64,000 bases of DNA from Pseudomonas monsensis (lineage in GTDB: Bacteria; Pseudomonadota; Gammaproteobacteria; Pseudomonadales; Pseudomonadaceae). A program made the position numbers and the translations under genes. The stretch's first letter is position 1; each line of letters begins with the position of its first letter. Location of the stretch: NCBI RefSeq assembly GCF_014268495.2, contig NZ_CP077087.1, forward strand, positions 1,243,501 to 1,307,500. Reading direction: 5' to 3'. Shown here one piece after another: positions 42,859 to 51,657 of the stretch. A model generated the notes under the pieces. That model saw nothing but the letters and a program-made list of their open reading frames with translations, searched no databases and was not told the DNA's origin.

Positions 42859-44016
42859 TTACCCTTCTTTTTCCTGCGCCGGTGCCGGTGGTGGGCGCAG
42901 GCCGATTTCAGCGGTGAGCTTCAGCTCTTTGCCGTTGCGCATGACCTGGATGGTCACCTTGTCGGTCGGCTTGATCCGCGCGACCTGGTTCATTGACTTG
43001 CGACCATCTCCGGCCGGTTCGCCATCAATGCTCAGAATCACGTCACCCAACTGCAGGCCAGCTTTTTGCGCCGGGCCATCGCGGAAAATCCCCGCGACCA
43101 CAATCCCCGGGCGTCCCGACAGGCCAAACGATTCGGCCAGTTCCTGAGTCAGCGGCTGCACTTCAATCCCCAGCCAGCCACGAATCACCTGGCCGTGCTC
43201 GATGATCGACTTCATCACTTCCATCGCCAGTTTCACCGGAATCGCAAAACCGATGCCCTGCGAGCCGCCGGACTTGGAGAAGATCGCGGTGTTGATGCCG
43301 GTCAGGTTGCCGTTGGCATCCACCAGCGCACCGCCGGAGTTGCCCGGGTTGATCGCGGCGTCGGTCTGGATGAAGTCTTCGTAGTTGTTCAGGCCCAGCT
43401 GATTGCGCCCGGTGGCGCTGATGATGCCCATCGTCACCGTCTGGCCGACGCCGAACGGGTTGCCGATGGCCAGCGCGACGTCACCGATGCGAATGTTGTC
43501 GGAGCGACCGATAGTGATCGCCGGCAGGTTTTTCAGATCGATCTTGAGCACGGCGAGGTCGGTTTCCGGATCGCTGCCGATCACCCGGGCCAATGTCTCG
43601 CGACCATCCTTGAGCGCCACGACAATCTGATCCGCGCCGCTGGTGACGTGGTTGTTGGTCAGAATGTAGCCTTCCGGGCTCATGATCACGCCGGAACCGA
43701 GGCTCGACTCCATGCGCTTCTGCTTGGGCGAGTTGTCACCGAAAAAACGCCGGAACTGTGGGTCTTCAAACAGCGGATGCGCGGGTTTGTTGATGACTTT
43801 GGTGGTGTAAAGGTTGACCACCGACGGCGCGGCGATGGTCACCGCATCGGCGTAGGACACCGGCCCTTGCTGCACACTGGTGGTTTGCGGGGCCTGTTGC
43901 AGGTTGACGTCGAGGCTCGGGAGCCCGACCCACTGCGGGTAACGCTGAATAATCAACAGAGCGATAAGCACACCGGCCAACAGCGGCCAGCCGAAAAAAC
44001 GCAGCGCCTTGAGCAT
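42859..44016 (-). CDS. algW: DegS-type periplasmic serine protease AlgW
   Basis: A 385-residue protease with one N-terminal membrane anchor (WPLLAGVLIALLIIQRYP) and a periplasmic trypsin-like domain. Triad: His123 in TNNHVTSGAD, Asp153 in DPETDLAVL and Ser227 in NPGNSGGALVD. A single PDZ domain follows (about residues 265-370). AlgW cuts the anti-sigma factor MucA in response to misfolded porins and lipids, activating AlgU and alginate/envelope-stress genes. The C-terminus is Pro/Glu-rich. The position next to the Nif3-like gene matches P. aeruginosa. Divergent from that gene. Confidence 0.95.
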   Translation of the reverse strand: MLKALRFFGWPLLAGVLIALLIIQRYPQWVGLPSLDVNLQQAPQTTSVQQGPVSYADAVTIAAPSVVNLYTTKVINKPAHPLFEDPQFRRFFGDNSPKQKRMESSLGSGVIMSPEGYILTNNHVTSGADQIVVALKDGRETLARVIGSDPETDLAVLKIDLKNLPAITIGRSDNIRIGDVALAIGNPFGVGQTVTMGIISATGRNQLGLNNYEDFIQTDAAINPGNSGGALVDANGNLTGINTAIFSKSGGSQGIGFAIPVKLAMEVMKSIIEHGQVIRGWLGIEVQPLTQELAESFGLSGRPGIVVAGIFRDGPAQKAGLQLGDVILSIDGEPAGDGRKSMNQVARIKPTDKVTIQVMRNGKELKLTAEIGLRPPPAPAQEKEG

Positions 44017-44119
44017 TAAGCACGTCCTGGAAAAGTTGCAGGCGGGGTCAGACCGCCCATAATGTCGCGCATTATACGAGGCCGCGCGCGCCTCTGAACG
44101 GGATATTTAGGAGTCTTTC

Positions 44120-44878
44120 ATGGCCGTTGCCCTCAGCACCCTCGTTGAAGAAGCCGACCGTTACCTTGGCAGTGCGAAAATTGCCGATTATTGCCCCAAC
44201 GGCCTGCAGGTCGAAGGCCGGCCACAGGTGATGCGCATTGTCAGCGGCGTCACCGCCAGTCAGGCATTGCTCGATGCCGCCGTCGCAGCCGAGGCCGATC
44301 TGATATTGGTGCACCACGGTTACTTCTGGAAGGGCGAGAACCCCTGCATCACCGGCATGAAGCAGCGTCGCTTGAAGACCTTGCTCAAGCACGACATCAG
44401 TCTGCTCGCCTACCACTTGCCGCTGGACCTGCACCCGGAGGTCGGCAACAACGTGCAACTGGCGCGGCAACTGGACATCACCGTCGAAGGGCCGCTGGAC
44501 CCGGACAACCTGAAGATTGTCGGCCTGGTCGGGTCGTTGAACGAACCAATGACGGCACGTGATTTCGCCCGCAAGGTAAAAGACGTCATGGGCCGTGAAC
44601 CGCTGCTGATCGAAGGCAGCCCGATGATTCGTCGGGTCGGCTGGTGCACCGGCGGCGGGCAGGGCTATATCGATCAGGCGGTCGCGGCAGGTGTCGATCT
44701 GTATCTGAGCGGTGAAGCGTCCGAGCAGACCTTCCACAGCGCCCGCGAGAACGACATCAGCTTCATCGCTGCCGGTCATCACGCCACCGAACGCTACGGC
44801 GTACAGGCCCTGGGCGACTATCTGGCGAAACGCTTCGCCGTCGAACACATCTTCATCGACTGCCCCAACCCGATCTGA
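44120..44878 (+). CDS. Nif3-like dinuclear metal centre protein
   Basis: A 252-residue Nif3/YbgI-family protein. Metal-binding motifs are LILVHHGYFWKGE (two His) and HHATERYGVQAL near the C-terminus, with GEASEQTFHSAREN between. Family members form hexameric rings with a di-metal site; some act as GTP cyclohydrolase-like or hydrolase enzymes, but the physiological role is unsettled. ATG 44120 follows TAGGAG. Divergent from algW, with about 100 bases between them, and followed by the cysD promoter region. Confidence 0.92.
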   Translation: MAVALSTLVEEADRYLGSAKIADYCPNGLQVEGRPQVMRIVSGVTASQALLDAAVAAEADLILVHHGYFWKGENPCITGMKQRRLKTLLKHDISLLAYHLPLDLHPEVGNNVQLARQLDITVEGPLDPDNLKIVGLVGSLNEPMTARDFARKVKDVMGREPLLIEGSPMIRRVGWCTGGGQGYIDQAVAAGVDLYLSGEASEQTFHSARENDISFIAAGHHATERYGVQALGDYLAKRFAVEHIFIDCPNPI

Positions 44879-44895
44879 TGAACTCCGCATTTCTC

Positions 44896-44941
44896 CTGTA
44901 GGACTGAGCCTGCTCGCTCATACAGGGGGGCGCGCGCGCCC
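44896..44941. repeat. degenerate REP and GC palindrome upstream of cysD
   Basis: CCTGTAGGACTGAGCCTGCTCGCTC...TACAGG (44896-44925) is a REP-like sequence. It is followed by the perfect palindrome GGGCGCGCGCGCCC at 44928-44941. It lies between the Nif3-like gene and the cysD promoter and could serve as a transcription end. Confidence 0.5.
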
Positions 44942-44949
44942 AAACGAGT

Positions 44950-44967
44950 GGGCATATTCATATGCCC
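44950..44967 (+). promoter_or_regulatory. palindrome in the cysD promoter region
   Basis: GGGCATATTCATATGCCC is a perfect 18-base palindrome (8-bp arms, TC centre), about 105 bases before the cysD ATG. The adjoining CATATGCCCTTTCGTTCTAG resembles the AT-rich, CCCTTT-containing promoters controlled by CysB, but the assignment is inference. Confidence 0.45.
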
Positions 44968-45071
44968 TTTCGTTCTAGCTTGCGCCCTGATTAGAAGAAG
45001 GACGCTGTGCTAGGATTCCCCGCTCGAACACGGCCCGCTGGCCGTTCATAAGAAAGCTTTCGTGAGTAGCC

Positions 45072-45989
45072 ATGGTCGACAAACTGACGCATCTGAAACA
45101 GCTGGAGGCGGAAAGCATCCACATCATCCGCGAGGTGGCCGCCGAGTTCGATAACCCGGTGATGCTGTACTCCATCGGTAAAGACTCCGCCGTGATGCTG
45201 CACCTGGCACGCAAGGCGTTCTTCCCGGGCAAACTGCCGTTTCCGGTGATGCACGTCGACACCCGCTGGAAATTCCAGGAGATGTACAAGTTCCGCGACA
45301 AGATGGTCGAAGAACTGGGCCTGGACCTGATCACCCACATCAACCCCGATGGCGTGGCACAGAACATCAATCCGTTCACCCACGGCAGCGCCAAGCACAC
45401 CGACATCATGAAGACCGAGGGCCTGAAACAGGCACTCGACAAGCATGGTTTCGACGCAGCCTTCGGCGGTGCCCGTCGCGATGAAGAGAAATCCCGCGCC
45501 AAAGAGCGCGTGTACTCGTTCCGCGACAGCAAGCACCGCTGGGACCCGAAAAACCAGCGTCCGGAGCTGTGGAACGTCTACAACGGCAAGGTCAACAAGG
45601 GCGAATCCATTCGTGTGTTCCCGTTGTCGAACTGGACCGAACTGGACATCTGGCAGTACATCTACCTCGAAGGCATCCCGATCGTGCCGCTGTACTTCGC
45701 CGCCGAACGTGAAGTGATCGAGAAGAACGGTACGCTGATCATGATCGACGACGACCGTATCCTCGAACACCTGTCCGATGAGGACAAGGCACGCATCGTC
45801 AAAAAGAAAGTGCGTTTCCGCACCCTTGGCTGCTACCCGTTGACGGGCGCGGTAGAGTCCGAGGCCGAAAGCCTGACGGACATCATTCAGGAAATGCTCC
45901 TGACGCGAACTTCCGAGCGCCAGGGCCGGGTCATCGACCACGATGGCGCAGGCTCGATGGAAGATAAAAAACGTCAAGGATACTTTTAA
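45072..45989 (+). CDS. cysD: sulfate adenylyltransferase subunit 2
   Basis: A 305-residue member of the PP-loop ATP pyrophosphatase family. The PP-loop is MLYSIGKDSAVMLHLARKAF, followed by FGGARRDEEKSRAKERVYSFRD and the C-terminal RTLGCYPLTGAVESEA. With CysN it makes adenosine phosphosulfate from sulfate and ATP, the first step of sulfate assimilation. Its TAA stop is the first base-triplet of a hairpin repeat, and an unrelated four-helix-bundle gene intervenes before cysNC, giving a 499-base separation where a short spacer is usual. Confidence 0.97.
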   Translation: MVDKLTHLKQLEAESIHIIREVAAEFDNPVMLYSIGKDSAVMLHLARKAFFPGKLPFPVMHVDTRWKFQEMYKFRDKMVEELGLDLITHINPDGVAQNINPFTHGSAKHTDIMKTEGLKQALDKHGFDAAFGGARRDEEKSRAKERVYSFRDSKHRWDPKNQRPELWNVYNGKVNKGESIRVFPLSNWTELDIWQYIYLEGIPIVPLYFAAEREVIEKNGTLIMIDDDRILEHLSDEDKARIVKKKVRFRTLGCYPLTGAVESEAESLTDIIQEMLLTRTSERQGRVIDHDGAGSMEDKKRQGYF

Positions 45990-46468
45990 GCTTCAAGTTA
46001 CAAGCGGCAAGCTGCAAGTTAAAGGCAGTATGCGTAACTTCGCGGTTTGGCGCTTGCGGCCGGTTGCTGCGAGCCGGAATCGGATGACTCGTAATGGATT
46101 TCGAGAAACTGGTTGTGTGGCAGCGAAGCAAATGTCTGGCGGTGAGGATTTTTAGAGAGTTTTCGCGATGCGGGGATTTTGGATTCAAGGATCAGATCAC
46201 CCGCTCTGCACTGTCAGTGCCTTCCAATATTGCTGAAGGCATGGAGCGCCGGAGTTGCAAAGAAAAGATCCACTTTCTTTGGATCGCTAAGGCGTCTTGT
46301 GGAGAGTTGCGAACCCAGATCCTGATAGGCCGAGATATCGCTTACATCGCAGAACCGCTGGCTGAAAATTGGATTATGGAAACCCGAGAGCTTTCTAGAA
46401 TGCTGGTCGGGTTGATCAACAAAATTTCTGACTAGCTGTACGCCGACAAGCTTGCCGCTTGAAGCTTA
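45987..46468. mobile_element. candidate insertion unit: four-helix-bundle gene inside a split hairpin repeat
   Basis: Left boundary: TAAGCTTCAAG (45987-45997) and CAAGCGGCAAGCT (46001-46013). Right boundary: the reverse complements AGCTTGCCGCTTG (46449-46461) and CTTGAAGCTTA (46458-46468). A related repeat with both arms about 30 bases apart and nothing between them lies at 59131-59206. The segment therefore looks like a gene of lower GC inserted into, or carried by, such a hairpin, between cysD and cysNC. No transposase is present. Confidence 0.5.
46094..46435 (+). CDS. four-helix-bundle protein (23S rRNA intervening-sequence / Avd-like family)
   Basis: A 113-residue helical protein with the family hallmarks: FEKLVVWQRSKCLAVRIF at the N-terminus, then QITRSALSVPSNIAEGMERR (consensus R-A-x-S-I-P-S-N-I-A-E-G) and FLWIAKASCGELRTQI. 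Relatives are encoded in intervening sequences of 23S rRNA and as the Avd accessory protein of diversity-generating retroelements; they form basic pentamers that bind nucleic acid. Here the gene stands alone inside the cysD-cysNC operon, flanked by arms of a hairpin repeat. Its base composition (about half GC by eye) is clearly lower than its neighbours, suggesting transfer. No good ribosome site is seen. Function here is unknown. Confidence 0.88.
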   Translation: MDFEKLVVWQRSKCLAVRIFREFSRCGDFGFKDQITRSALSVPSNIAEGMERRSCKEKIHFLWIAKASCGELRTQILIGRDIAYIAEPLAENWIMETRELSRMLVGLINKISD

Positions 46469-46488
46469 CAGCTCGGAGCTTGAATGCA

Positions 46489-48387
46489 ATGAGCCACGCA
46501 TCTGATTTGATCAGCGAGGACATCCTCGCCTACCTGGGCCAGCACGAGCGTAAAGAGCTGCTGCGCTTTTTGACCTGCGGTAACGTCGATGACGGCAAGA
46601 GCACCCTGATCGGGCGCCTGCTGCACGACTCCAAGATGATCTACGAAGATCACCTGGAAGCCATCACCCGTGATTCGAAGAAAGTCGGCACCACCGGTGA
46701 CGACATCGACCTGGCGTTGCTGGTCGACGGTCTGCAGGCCGAACGTGAGCAGGGCATCACCATTGATGTCGCCTACCGTTATTTCTCCACCGCCAAACGC
46801 AAATTCATCATCGCCGACACCCCCGGCCATGAGCAGTACACCCGCAACATGGCCACCGGTGCGTCCACCTGTGACCTGGCGATCATCCTCGTCGATGCGC
46901 GTTACGGCGTGCAGACCCAGACCCGTCGCCACAGCTTCATCGCGTCCCTGCTGGGCATCAAACACATCGTCGTCGCCATCAACAAGATGGACCTCAAGGA
47001 CTTCGATGAAGGCGTGTTCGAGTCGATCAAGGCCGATTACCTGAAGTTCGCCGAAGGCTTGAAGATGAAGCCGACCAGCATGCACTTCGTGCCGATGTCG
47101 GCGCTGAAGGGCGACAACGTGGTGAACAAGTCCGAGCGCTCGCCGTGGTACACCGGCCAGTCGCTGATGGAAATCCTCGAGACCGTGGAAGTGGCGGGCG
47201 ACCGCAACTTCACCGATCTGCGTTTCCCGGTGCAGTACGTCAACCGTCCGAACCTGAACTTCCGCGGTTTCGCCGGCACCCTCGCCAGCGGCATCGTCAA
47301 GAAGGGCGACGAAGTGGTGGTGCTGCCGTCGGGCAAGAGCAGCCGCGTGAAATCCATCGTCACCTTCGAAGGTGAACTGGAGCACGCCGGCCCGGGTCAA
47401 GCGGTGACGCTGACCATGGAAGACGAAATCGACATCTCCCGTGGCGACCTGCTGGTGCATGCCGACAACGTGCCGCCGGTCACCGACAGCTTCGAAGCGA
47501 TGCTGGTGTGGATGGCTGAAGAGCCGATGCTGCCGGGCAAGAAATACGACATCAAACGCGCTACCAGTTACGTGCCGGGCTCGATCGCCAGCATCGTCAA
47601 CAAGGTCGACGTCAACACCTTGGAAGAAGGCCCGGCGAGCGCGTTGCAGCTCAACGAAATCGGCAAGGTGAAGATCGCGCTCGACGCGCCGATCGCCCTC
47701 GACGGTTACGAGAGCAACCGCACCACTGGCGCCTTCATCGTCATCGACCGTTTGACCAATGGCACCGTCGGCGCGGGCATGATCGTTGCTCAGCCAGTGA
47801 CGCATGGCACTGCCACGCATCACGGCAAACTCGCCCATGTTGCCACCGAAGAACGCGCTCAGCGTTTCGGTCAGCAGCCGGCCACCGTGTTGTTCAGCGG
47901 TTTGTCGGGCGCGGGCAAAAGCACGCTGGCCTATGCGGTCGAGCGTAAGTTGTTCGACATGGGCCGGGCGGTGTTTGTTCTGGATGGTCAGAATCTGCGT
48001 CATGACCTCAACAAAGGTCTGCCGCAGGATCGCGCCGGTCGCACCGAGAACTGGCGCCGTGCCGCGCATGTCGCGCGTCAGTTCAACGAAGCCGGTCTGC
48101 TGACCCTGGCAGCGTTCGTCGCGCCAAGCGCTGAAGGTCGCGAGCAGGCCAAGGAACTGATCGGCAAGGATCGTCTGCTGACGGTCTACGTGCAGGCCTC
48201 GCCGGTCGTGTGTGCCGAACGTGATCCGCAGGGTCTGTATGCCGCCGGTGGCGACAACATCCCGGGCGAATCCTTCCCGTATGACGTGCCGCTGAACGCC
48301 GACCTGGTGATCGACACCCAGTCGCTGTCGCTGGAAGAAAGCGTCAAGCAAGTGCTGGATCTGCTGCGCAAGCGTGGCGCGATCTAA
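46489..48387 (+). CDS. cysNC: bifunctional sulfate adenylyltransferase subunit 1 / adenylylsulfate kinase
   Basis: A 632-residue fusion. Residues 1-455 are the CysN GTPase: G1 GNVDDGKSTLIGRLLHD, G3 DTPGHEQYTRNM and G4 NKMDLKD, with elongation-factor-like beta domains. Residues about 460-632 are CysC, with P-loop LFSGLSGAGKSTLAYAV and FVAPSAEGREQAKELIG. The protein couples GTP hydrolysis to APS formation and then phosphorylates APS to PAPS. ATG 46489 (MSHASDLISEDILAYLG) is used; TTG 46459 lies in the repeat. Upstream separation from cysD is due to the inserted four-helix-bundle gene. Confidence 0.97.
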   Translation: MSHASDLISEDILAYLGQHERKELLRFLTCGNVDDGKSTLIGRLLHDSKMIYEDHLEAITRDSKKVGTTGDDIDLALLVDGLQAEREQGITIDVAYRYFSTAKRKFIIADTPGHEQYTRNMATGASTCDLAIILVDARYGVQTQTRRHSFIASLLGIKHIVVAINKMDLKDFDEGVFESIKADYLKFAEGLKMKPTSMHFVPMSALKGDNVVNKSERSPWYTGQSLMEILETVEVAGDRNFTDLRFPVQYVNRPNLNFRGFAGTLASGIVKKGDEVVVLPSGKSSRVKSIVTFEGELEHAGPGQAVTLTMEDEIDISRGDLLVHADNVPPVTDSFEAMLVWMAEEPMLPGKKYDIKRATSYVPGSIASIVNKVDVNTLEEGPASALQLNEIGKVKIALDAPIALDGYESNRTTGAFIVIDRLTNGTVGAGMIVAQPVTHGTATHHGKLAHVATEERAQRFGQQPATVLFSGLSGAGKSTLAYAVERKLFDMGRAVFVLDGQNLRHDLNKGLPQDRAGRTENWRRAAHVARQFNEAGLLTLAAFVAPSAEGREQAKELIGKDRLLTVYVQASPVVCAERDPQGLYAAGGDNIPGESFPYDVPLNADLVIDTQSLSLEESVKQVLDLLRKRGAI

Positions 48388-48394
48388 GCAATAA

Positions 48395-48427
48395 AGCAGC
48401 GACAAGCTTCTAGTTTCAAGCTGCAAG
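48395..48427. repeat. partial copy of the AAGCTTCAAGCTGCAAG repeat
   Basis: GACAAGCTTCTAGTTTCAAG followed by CTGCAAG directly after the cysNC stop resembles the arms found around the four-helix-bundle gene and at 59131-59206. Confidence 0.5.
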
Positions 48428-48433
48428 AAAAAG

Positions 48434-48465
48434 CCCGCCGATGAGTGATCATCGGCGGGTTTTTT
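48434..48465 (+). terminator. rho-independent terminator of cysNC
   Basis: CCCGCCGATGA (48434-48444), loop GTGA, TCATCGGCGGG (48449-48459), then TTTTTT. A perfect 11-bp stem. Confidence 0.92.
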
Positions 48466-48482
48466 ATTGCCTTGAGATTGCT

Positions 48483-48579
48483 ATCGCTGGCGAGCCAGCT
48501 CCCACAGGGATTTTCAGCGCACTCAAATATTGTGTAAGGCAGAGAAACCTGTGGGAGCTGGCTTGCCAGCGATGAGGCC
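48483..48579. repeat. REP pair (REPIN)
   Basis: ATCGCTGGCGAGCCAGCTCC...CACAGG (48483-48508) is mirrored by CCTGTGGGAGCTGGCTTGCC...AGCGAT (48548-48573), with about 40 bases between. Located between convergent cysNC and the acyltransferase gene. Confidence 0.8.
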
Positions 48580-48591
48580 GGAAAAGGCGCC

Positions 48592-49497
48592 TCAAGACCT
48601 CGCTGGGTATTCGCGGTGCATCTGTTCGAGCAACGCATCCTTGTCCAGCCAAAGCTGATTGATCCAGCCCTGAAACTGCAGGCGATATTCGCCGTCCTGG
48701 TCGTAGTTCTTGCCAATGAACTGCTGCGGAATCTGCAGTTCTTCAAAGTGCACCACCACATCGCGCACATTGCCGCAGAGCAAATCCCAGAACCCCGGAC
48801 GGCCGGCCGGGTAGTGGATGGTCACGTTGACGATCGACTCCAGTTGTTCACCCATCGCATCCAGCACAAAGGCGATCCCGCCAGCCTTGGGCTTGAGCAA
48901 ATATTTGAACGGCGACTGCTGCTGCGCATGCTTGCCTTCAGTGAAGCGTGTGCCCTCGACGAAGTTGAAAATCCCCACCGGATTGTCGCGAAACTTCGCG
49001 CAGGTCTTGCGTGTGGTTTCCAGGTCTTTGCCTTTCTTTTCCGGGTGCTTTTCCAGGTAGGCCTTGGAGTAGCGCTTCATGAACGGAAAGCCCAGCGCCC
49101 ACCACGCCAGACCGATCACCGGGACCCAGATCAGCTCCTGCTTGAGGAAGAACTTCAGCGGTTGGATCTTGCGGTTGAGCACGTATTGCAGCACCAGAAT
49201 GTCGACCCAGCTCTGGTGGTTGCTGGTGATCAGGTACGAGTGCTGGTAGTCCAGACCTTGCAGGCCGCTGATATGCCAGCGCGTGCGCCGTACCAGGTTC
49301 ATCCAGGCCTTGTTGTTACTGATCCAGGCTTCGTGGGTGTGGCTCATCAGCCACAACGAGGCGCGTCGTGCGAGGTCGAACGGCAGCACTTTGATCAGCG
49401 CCACGCAGAACAGAAACGAACACAGCAGAATCGTATTGAGTGCCAACAGCAGCGAGGCGATCACACCGCGCAACGGTGCAGGGAGAAAGTCCAGCAT
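48592..49497 (-). CDS. PlsC-domain acyltransferase (YihG-like)
   Basis: A 301-residue membrane-bound acyltransferase. The HX4D motif is NHQSWVDILVLQ, and the substrate-phosphate motif is FVEGTRFTEGKH. An N-terminal membrane segment LLLALNTILLCSFLFCVALIK is present. It is closest to YihG/lysophosphatidate acyltransferases with long N-terminal and C-terminal parts. It probably tunes phospholipid acyl chains, though PlsC itself is normally encoded elsewhere. Its ATG is immediately next to the stop of pta (49498), the order pta-acyltransferase suggesting one transcript. Confidence 0.9.
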   Translation of the reverse strand: MLDFLPAPLRGVIASLLLALNTILLCSFLFCVALIKVLPFDLARRASLWLMSHTHEAWISNNKAWMNLVRRTRWHISGLQGLDYQHSYLITSNHQSWVDILVLQYVLNRKIQPLKFFLKQELIWVPVIGLAWWALGFPFMKRYSKAYLEKHPEKKGKDLETTRKTCAKFRDNPVGIFNFVEGTRFTEGKHAQQQSPFKYLLKPKAGGIAFVLDAMGEQLESIVNVTIHYPAGRPGFWDLLCGNVRDVVVHFEELQIPQQFIGKNYDQDGEYRLQFQGWINQLWLDKDALLEQMHREYPARS

Positions 49498-51597
49498 TTA
49501 CACATCCATAGGTCGGTTGGCGGCTTGAATCGCGGTCAGGGCGATGGTGTAGACGATGTCATCGACCTGCGCGCCGCGCGGCAGATCGTTCACCGGTTTG
49601 CGCAGGCCTTGCAGCATCGGGCCGAGGCTGACGCAATCGGCGCTGCGCTGCACGGCTTTGTGCGTGGTGTTGCCGGTGTTCAGGTCAGGGAACACGAACA
49701 CCGTGGCGCGACCGGCCACTTGACTGTTCGGCGCCAGTTGCCGGGCAACATCGGCGTTGGCGGCGGCGTCGTATTGCAGTGGGCCGTCGATCAGCAACGA
49801 GTGCTGTTGTTCGTGGGCGAGCAGGGTGGCCTCACGGACTTTCTCGACTTCTTCACCGCTGGCCGATTCGCCGCTGGAATAGCTGATCATCGCCACGCGC
49901 GGGGTGATGCCGAAGGCCGCTGCCGAGTCGGCGCTTTGCAGGGCGATCTCGGCCAGTTCCGCAGCGCTTGGGTGCGGGTTCATCACACAGTCGCCGTAGA
50001 CCAGCACTTCTTCAGGAAAGAGCATGAAGAACACCGACGACACCAGCGTGCAGCCCGGTGCGGTTTTAATCAGCTGCAGGGCCGGGCGGATGGTGTTGGC
50101 GGTGGTGTTGATCACCCCGGACACCAGTCCGTCGACTTCATCGAGGGCGAGCATCATGGTGCCGATCACCACGGTGTCTTCCAGTTGCTGTTCGGCCATC
50201 GGTGCGTTGAGGCTTTTGCTCTTGCGCAAGGCAACCATCGGTTCGACGTAACGCTCGCGAATCAGATCCGGATCGAGGATTTCCAGCCCCGGCGGCAACA
50301 CGATGCCCTGCGCGCGCGCCACAGCTTCGACGTCTGCAGGTTTTGCCAGCAACACGCAACGGGCGATCCCGCGTTCCTGGCAGATCGCCGCTGCCTGCAC
50401 GGTGAGCGGTTCGCTGCCTTCGGGCAGGACGATGCGTTTGTTCGCCGCTTGCGCATGCTGGATCAACTGATAGCGGAACACCGCCGGCGACAGGCGCATT
50501 TCCCGTGGGGTGCCGCAACGCTGGTGCAGCCACTTGGCATCGAGATGGCTGGCGACGAAATCGGTGATGATCTCCGCGCGCTCGCGGTCATCAATCGGGA
50601 TTTCCTTGTTCAGGCCGTTGAGCAGGTTGGCGGTGTCGTACGAGCCGGTGCTCACCGACAATACCGGCAGACCGGCCTGCAACGCGCCACGGCACAAGTC
50701 CATGATGCGCGGATCGGGCAGGGTGTCGCTGGTCAGTAGCAGGCCGGCCAGCGGCACGCCGTTGATCGCCGCGAGGCTGACGGCGAGGATGATGTCGTCG
50801 CGATCGCCCGGGGTCACCACCAGCACGCCGGGCTTGAGCAGCTCAACGGTGTTGCGCATGGTCCGTGCGCAAATGATGATTTTGGTCATGCGCCGGGTTT
50901 CGTAGTCGCCGGCGTTGAGCACTTGTGCGCCCATCAGATCGGCGACGTCGCGGGTGCGCGGCGCGTTGAGTTCCGGCTGAAACGGAATGCAGCCGAGCAG
51001 GCGGAAATCACCGCTGCGCAGCAACGGCGAATGTTCCTTCAGACGTGCGGCGAAGGCGTCCATGCTCTCCTCGGTCTTGACCTTGTTGAGGATCACGCCA
51101 AGGACTTTCGGATCCTTCGGGCCACCGAACAATTGCGCCTGCAACTCGACGCGGCCGGACAGTTCGGCGAGCACTTCGTTTTCCGGCGCCGAGACCAGAA
51201 TCACCTCGGCATCCAGGCTCTTGGCCAGGTGCAGGTTGACCCGCGCGGCGTAACTGGCGCTGCGCGTCGGCACCATGCCTTCGACGACCAGCACGTCCTT
51301 GCCGACGGCGGCTTGCTGATAGAGGGTGATGATTTCTTCGAGCAGTTCATCGAGCTGCCCATCGCCCAGCATGCGCTCGACGTGGGCCAGGCCCAAGGGT
51401 TGCGGCGGTTTCAGGCCGTGGGTGCGCGCCACCAGTTCAGTGGAGCGCTCGGGGCCGGTGTCGCCCGGGTGCGGCTGGGCAATCGGTTTGAAGAAGCCGA
51501 CCTTCAGCCCGGCGCGCTCAAGCGTACGTACCAGCCCGAGGCTGATGGAGGTCAGACCCACACCAAAATCGGTGGGCGCGATAAAAAAAGTTTGCAT
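49498..51597 (-). CDS. pta: phosphate acetyltransferase (long form)
   Basis: A 699-residue enzyme interconverting acetyl-CoA and acetyl phosphate. The three-part layout of long Pta is seen: an N-terminal BioD-like P-loop-derived domain (FFIAPTDFGVGLTSISLGL, in which the P-loop lysine is replaced, as in E. coli Pta), a central DRTGG domain, and the C-terminal catalytic PTA/PTB domain with VYGDCVMNPHPSAAELAEIA and MISYSSGESASGEEVE. No acetate kinase gene is adjacent in the window. Co-transcribed with the downstream acyltransferase. Confidence 0.96.
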   Translation of the reverse strand: MQTFFIAPTDFGVGLTSISLGLVRTLERAGLKVGFFKPIAQPHPGDTGPERSTELVARTHGLKPPQPLGLAHVERMLGDGQLDELLEEIITLYQQAAVGKDVLVVEGMVPTRSASYAARVNLHLAKSLDAEVILVSAPENEVLAELSGRVELQAQLFGGPKDPKVLGVILNKVKTEESMDAFAARLKEHSPLLRSGDFRLLGCIPFQPELNAPRTRDVADLMGAQVLNAGDYETRRMTKIIICARTMRNTVELLKPGVLVVTPGDRDDIILAVSLAAINGVPLAGLLLTSDTLPDPRIMDLCRGALQAGLPVLSVSTGSYDTANLLNGLNKEIPIDDRERAEIITDFVASHLDAKWLHQRCGTPREMRLSPAVFRYQLIQHAQAANKRIVLPEGSEPLTVQAAAICQERGIARCVLLAKPADVEAVARAQGIVLPPGLEILDPDLIRERYVEPMVALRKSKSLNAPMAEQQLEDTVVIGTMMLALDEVDGLVSGVINTTANTIRPALQLIKTAPGCTLVSSVFFMLFPEEVLVYGDCVMNPHPSAAELAEIALQSADSAAAFGITPRVAMISYSSGESASGEEVEKVREATLLAHEQQHSLLIDGPLQYDAAANADVARQLAPNSQVAGRATVFVFPDLNTGNTTHKAVQRSADCVSLGPMLQGLRKPVNDLPRGAQVDDIVYTIALTAIQAANRPMDV

Positions 51598-51657
51598 GCG
51601 GATTCTCTAAGGGTGCATGGCAATGGCGATCATCTATCTCTGACAATCTGCCGAAAT

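Noticed and set aside
46094..46435. Avd-like gene as part of a diversity-generating retroelement
   Set aside because: No reverse transcriptase, template repeat or variable repeat is found nearby.
48616..50739. 707-codon frame on the plus strand across the acyltransferase and pta genes
   Set aside because: Spans two well-supported genes on the other strand and has low-complexity His/Gln/Arg-rich composition typical of shadows.
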